This document shows, one piece after another, positions 6,699-8,845 of a stretch of 8,845 nt of DNA. The translations under genes were made by a program, and so were the position numbers. Origin of the DNA: JAAOZP01 sp038848185. Its GTDB lineage: Archaea; Thermoproteota; EX4484-205; JAAOZP01. The stretch is from positions 1-8,845 of the forward strand of contig JAWCNV010000035.1 of NCBI GenBank assembly GCA_038848185.1, read 5' to 3'. The notes below the pieces were generated by a model. It was not told the origin of the DNA, did not search any database, and saw only the letters and a program-made list of their open reading frames with translations. Within the stretch, counting starts at the first letter, position 1, and each line of letters starts with the position of its first letter.

Positions 6699-6992
6699 AT
6701 GGCCGAGTCAAAGGAATTGGCAGGGAAACTGAAGGTATTAGGACACCCGTTAAGATTAAGGATAGTGGTCTTGCTGGCTAGGGAGGAAGGAGAAATGTAC
6801 TTGAATGAGATTGCAGACAGCTTAAGGATCAACAGGGCCTTAGCAAAAATTCACCTTAAACTTGAAGACGCAGGCATAGTTAAGAGTAGAGTGGTTCTGG
6901 TAGAGGAGGAGGCAAAGGCTCTTCGATACTACAAGCTTCAAGACTTTGATATTTGCATTTCATCTAAACTCTTTAGGGAAGGTGAAAAATAA
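6699..6992 (+). CDS. ArsR-like winged helix-turn-helix transcription regulator
   Basis: A 97-residue one-domain DNA-binding protein. LKVLGHPLRLRIVVLL at 11-26 is the classic first helix of ArsR-like proteins. LNEIADSLRINRALAKIHLKLEDAGIVKS at 35-63 is the helix-turn-helix with its recognition helix, then the wing (RVVLVEEEAKALRYYKL), and a 'YYKLQDFDICIS' strand common in compact archaeal regulators. There is no metal-binding cysteine pair like the one in true ArsR/SmtB sensors, so a metal-sensing role is not supported. The start is the ATG at 6699: the upstream in-frame ATG at 6681 meets a stop after three codons. Its stop overlaps the start of the next gene (TAATG), so the regulator and the membrane protein form an operon and may work together, for example as a membrane-tethered or membrane-signalled switch. 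Confidence 0.85.
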   Translation: MAESKELAGKLKVLGHPLRLRIVVLLAREEGEMYLNEIADSLRINRALAKIHLKLEDAGIVKSRVVLVEEEAKALRYYKLQDFDICISSKLFREGEK

Positions 6993-7477
6993 TGGAGAGC
7001 ACTGAAGCCGCTGCTATTATCGGCATGTGGATTGCTGTCGCGATTATCTTGGGAGTATTAATCCAGGTAGTTGCCCACGTTCCAGAAGTTTATAGTGTTG
7101 GTGTCACGCTCACCTCAATCCCTATTGTTGTGAGTATTACTGGCGTGGTAACCATAAGTATTGTAAGGAAAGGCAGAAGCATATGGTCATCATTAAGGCA
7201 GGAAGAAACGGTAAAAACAGAGGATGTCAGGAAGATTGTTAATAAGCTTGAGAGGATAGAGTCGCTCAAGAAGGAGTTACAGATATCAAGAAGGTTTTGG
7301 AGGAATAAAGGTGAAGGTAAAACCTTCAAAAATGGCTACGGGGGGAAACATCTCGGTAGATTAAATGCTCCGACCACCAAAAACGTGAAAATTTTCGTTG
7401 AGCCGCCGATAATTTGTCTTCCTATCAAATTGGGGCGTAAGTTTATATACATAGTTGATGTATACATTGATGAATGA
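6992..7477 (+). CDS. Two-helix membrane protein with coiled-coil tail; C-terminus probably frameshifted
   Basis: I do not recognise a named family. Two hydrophobic helices (about residues 8-29 and 37-58) make a hairpin in the membrane. A charged helix follows (about 70-96; VRKIVNKLERIESLKKEL) with coiled-coil character, probably cytoplasmic. The start is supported by GGTGA at 6981-6985 and a one-base overlap with the regulator gene. From about residue 97 the sequence (QISRRFWRNKG onward) no longer looks like the rest. In the -1 frame the DNA reads TDIKKVLEE followed by TAA at 7306-7308, a natural end to the coiled coil. A lost base near 7272-7285 would explain this. The present last residues are encoded by the vapB promoter, so the final ~65 residues are probably non-native. 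The intact form would be about 105 residues. It is likely a partner of the regulator. Confidence 0.65.
   Translation: MESTEAAAIIGMWIAVAIILGVLIQVVAHVPEVYSVGVTLTSIPIVVSITGVVTISIVRKGRSIWSSLRQEETVKTEDVRKIVNKLERIESLKKELQISRRFWRNKGEGKTFKNGYGGKHLGRLNAPTTKNVKIFVEPPIICLPIKLGRKFIYIVDVYIDE
7312..7328 (+). terminator. 7-bp stem-loop just after the presumed original stop of the membrane protein
   Basis: TGAAGGT-AAA-ACCTTCA forms a perfect 7-bp hairpin followed by AAAATGG. It begins 3 bases after the TAA at 7306-7308 in the alternative frame of the membrane protein gene, which suits a 3' untranslated element better than coding sequence. There is no T-run, so it may protect or process the RNA rather than terminate it. 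Confidence 0.3.
7442..7467 (+). promoter_or_regulatory. vapBC promoter and inverted-repeat operator
   Basis: TTTATATAC at 7442-7450 is a strong archaeal TATA box about 28 bases before the vapB ATG, predicting a leaderless or nearly leaderless message. Overlapping it, TATACAT (7446-7452) and ATGTATA (7458-7464) form a 7-bp inverted repeat with a 5-base spacer; ATGTATACAT (7458-7467) is itself a perfect palindrome. VapB proteins normally repress their own promoter by binding such repeats. All of this lies inside the extended membrane protein frame. Confidence 0.6.
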
Positions 7478-7758
7478 AGAATATAGTATTGAGGGACGAA
7501 GTATATGAAATGCTTTCCAAAATGAAGGGGGAGAAAGAGTCCTTTTCCGATGTCATTCTAAGGATTATGCAGGAAAGAAGGAGCAGGTCGTTGGAGGTTT
7601 TAAGGAAGTACGCTGGAAGCCTTAAGGAGAGTGATATGATGGATATTGTGCTTAAGGAAAGAAAAAGCTTCAGGATGAGGGAATTTGATATTCGACACTT
7701 CCCTAATTCTCAGAATTTTAAGCGACAAGAAGCTTTTAGAGACGTTAAAGGTTTCTGA
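7474..7758 (+). CDS. vapB: VapB-type antitoxin (COG1753/DUF217 group), C-terminally extended
   Basis: This is the antitoxin of a type II toxin-antitoxin pair. The N-terminus (KNIVLRDEVYEMLSKMKGEKESFSDVILRIM, residues 2-32) is the signature of the archaeal VapB group with a ribbon-helix-helix-like DNA-binding fold. KYAGSLKESDMMDIVLKERKSFRMRE at 45-70 is the usual toxin-neutralising tail, and family members normally end near residue 73. Here the frame continues to 94 residues through the start of vapC in another frame, overlapping it by 74 bases, so the last ~20 residues (HFPNSQNFKRQE and on) are probably junk. This suggests a small indel at the vapB/vapC junction near 7681-7691. The ATG at 7474 overlaps the stop of the upstream frame (ATGA). 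It is probably leaderless, from the TATA box at 7442. Confidence 0.8.
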   Translation: MKNIVLRDEVYEMLSKMKGEKESFSDVILRIMQERRSRSLEVLRKYAGSLKESDMMDIVLKERKSFRMREFDIRHFPNSQNFKRQEAFRDVKGF

Positions 7759-7960
7759 AGAGGTAAGGATAACTTCTGTTACAGCATATGAGTTGCTTAG
7801 AGGTGCGATGTACATTAATATTACTAGCCGCAGGGATAGAGAGTTGAATGTAATACTTTCATTGATCTCGGAGCTAAACATAATCCTGTTCGAAAAATTG
7901 GACAATATGTTCTTTGAGCAAAATGCTTTTTTCAAAAAAGTCGAACAACACAACGTTTAA
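7685..7960 (+). pseudogene. vapC: Truncated VapC toxin (PIN domain), probably inactive
   Basis: The N-terminal part of a PIN-domain ribonuclease toxin. From the TTG at 7685 it reads MIFDTSLILRIL with the first catalytic aspartate D4, and TSVTAYELLRG with the second acidic residue E36. SELNIILFEKLDNMFFEQNAFFKK at 62-85 matches the middle of the family. It then stops at residue 91, whereas VapC proteins usually have about 125-135. The missing part holds the later acidic residues (the D-x-x-I-A-A region and beyond) that complete the magnesium site. No other frame after the T6/A6 run at 7927-7939 restores them. It is therefore probably a dead remnant; a regulatory role through binding VapB cannot be excluded. 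A serpin gene begins 30 bases downstream. Confidence 0.7.
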
Positions 7961-7964
7961 CTAA
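7955..7964 (+). promoter_or_regulatory. Possible TATA box for the serpin gene
   Basis: GTTTAACTAA overlaps the end of the vapC remnant, about 30 bases before the serpin ATG at 7991. No GGTGA-like ribosome site is visible before that ATG, which fits a leaderless or nearly leaderless message. By-eye call only. Confidence 0.35.
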
Positions 7965-7990
7965 TATCTGTTGGTAGTCCCTTACCGACA

Positions 7991-8845
7991 ATGAGCAAAA
8001 GGAGATTATGGATGGTTGGAATAGCGCTTCTCATGATTACTCTAGTACCTGCTGTAGCTGCGTTCCTCCTCTTTCCATACCCGCCTACTAAACCCCCAAA
8101 AGCAAAAGATGCCGGTTCAACACCACAGGGGATTCAAGAGGTTGTGAGGGCTAATAATCATTTCGCCTTCAAGCTTTACTCTGAGCTGGTTAAGACTGAA
8201 ACTGGTAATGTTTTCTACTCGCCTTACAGCCTCTTCTCAGCTCTTGCAATGACATACGAGGGTGCTAGGGGAGAAACCGCGGAGGAGATGAAGAACGTAT
8301 TCGGCTTCCCTGCGAGCGATATACTGAGATTGAACTTCGCTGCGATATATAACCGTATTAATGAAGCCTCTAAGGATTACGAGTTGAGGACTGGGAACGC
8401 ACTGTGGACCCAGAAAGACTACCCGTTTCTAGAAGAGTATCTGAGGACTGTTGAGGAATATTACGGTGGGAAGGCGGCAGTCTTAGACTTTATCAACGAG
8501 GCTGAGGAATCGCGGCAAACGATTAACACGTTCATAGAGGAGCAGACTAATCACAAGATTAAAGACCTGATTCCTCTAGGGGTTCTAGATGAGTACACGA
8601 GGCTTGTTTTAACTAACGCGATATACTTCAAAGGAGACTGGAAAATAGCTTTCAACGAATCCCTCACCAGCGAGGAGGATTTCTGGATAGAGCCTGACAG
8701 GACTGTAAAAGTTCAGATGATGCATATGCATCCTAATGAAACAATAAGGTTCAACTACGCGGATATGGGGGATGTGCAAATCATAGAGCTGCCCTACAAG
8801 GGTGAAAATGTGTCGATGCTAATAATGTTGCCGAAAGACTTTGAA
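7991..8845 (+). CDS. Serpin with N-terminal membrane anchor or signal peptide (partial, cut by window end)
   Basis: A serine/cysteine protease inhibitor of the serpin family; 285 residues are present and the frame is open at the window edge. KRR at 3-5 plus a hydrophobic stretch at 6-29 form a signal peptide or anchor. A Pro/Lys-rich linker (about 29-45; PYPPTKPPK) follows, so the inhibitor domain should act outside the cell. Serpin hallmarks are NVFYSPYSLFSALAMTYEGARG at 73-94, GNALWTQ at 135-141, TNAIYFKGDWKIAF at 208-221 (shutter region), MM at 243-244 and IELPYKGENVSMLIMLP at 265-281. The reactive centre loop, which decides inhibition and target, would lie about 100 residues further on and is not in the window. 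It stands alone after a decayed vapBC locus. Serpins are sparsely distributed in archaea, so acquisition by transfer is plausible but unproven. Confidence 0.93.
   Translation, partial: MSKRRLWMVGIALLMITLVPAVAAFLLFPYPPTKPPKAKDAGSTPQGIQEVVRANNHFAFKLYSELVKTETGNVFYSPYSLFSALAMTYEGARGETAEEMKNVFGFPASDILRLNFAAIYNRINEASKDYELRTGNALWTQKDYPFLEEYLRTVEEYYGGKAAVLDFINEAEESRQTINTFIEEQTNHKIKDLIPLGVLDEYTRLVLTNAIYFKGDWKIAFNESLTSEEDFWIEPDRTVKVQMMHMHPNETIRFNYADMGDVQIIELPYKGENVSMLIMLPKDFE

Noticed and set aside
6599..6832. Minus-strand 77-residue frame opposite the regulator
   Set aside because: It lies antisense to a clear winged-helix gene and its promoter, with low-complexity composition and no motif.
7468..7473. 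TGATGA resembling box C of an archaeal C/D guide RNA
   Set aside because: No matching D box (CTGA) at the expected spacing and no C'/D' pair; the bases are the end of one frame and the vapB leader.
7600..7953. Minus-strand 117-residue frame opposite vapBC
   Set aside because: Antisense shadow of recognised VapB/VapC sequence, with no ribosome site or family motif.
6583..8845. Right-hand block as a complete mobile element or defence island
   Set aside because: No integrase, transposase, terminal repeats, tRNA attachment site or defence effector is present; only a decayed toxin-antitoxin pair supports accessory status.

Overview
This window looks archaeal. It encodes an archaemetzincin-type metalloprotease and a CopG-like VapB (COG1753 type) with a PIN-domain partner. 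It also has a compact archaeal winged-helix regulator, GGTGA-type ribosome sites, several TTG/GTG starts, and TATA boxes placed about 20-35 bases before starts with little or no leader. The style suggests a Thermoproteota-like, possibly thermophilic archaeon, but the sequence alone does not settle the lineage. I saw no rRNA, tRNA, CRISPR array or insertion sequence, and no gene-free stretch reaches 300 bases.

Left block, minus strand (4492 down to 137). In transcription order it holds archaemetzincin (amzA), a small DUF3467-like protein, an FAD protein resembling protoporphyrinogen oxidase and UDP-galactopyranose mutase, a sugar phosphate isomerase/epimerase TIM barrel, and a Gfo/Idh/MocA dehydrogenase. 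The isomerase-dehydrogenase pair appears to have its own promoter at about 1979-1987. At the extreme left edge (1-47) a possible further minus-strand gene begins and runs out of the window.

Middle block, plus strand (4461-6582). This is a second, non-identical TIM-barrel isomerase plus Gfo/Idh/MocA dehydrogenase pair. The genes are tightly coupled: the stop codon of the first lies in the ribosome site of the second. The window therefore carries two divergently oriented 'isomerase then dehydrogenase' modules around the amzA-DUF3467-FAD cluster. These families commonly oxidise and isomerise, or eliminate from, sugars, inositols or glycosides through keto intermediates. The substrates cannot be read from the sequence.

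Right block, plus strand (6699-8845). It starts with a winged-helix regulator, with a perfect 12-bp palindrome near its predicted transcription start, coupled by a TAATG overlap to a two-helix membrane protein. Next come a decayed VapBC toxin-antitoxin locus and then a serpin with an N-terminal membrane anchor or signal, cut by the window end. Three signs of decay cluster here. The membrane protein appears to have lost one base near 7272-7285, so its tail now runs through the vapB promoter. VapB runs 74 bases into vapC. VapC lacks its C-terminal catalytic aspartates.

I found no convincing new defence or mobile system. The best leads are the paired sugar modules, the regulator/membrane-protein operon with its palindrome, the frameshifted tail, the archaeal serpin, and the amzA-DUF3467-FAD gene group.
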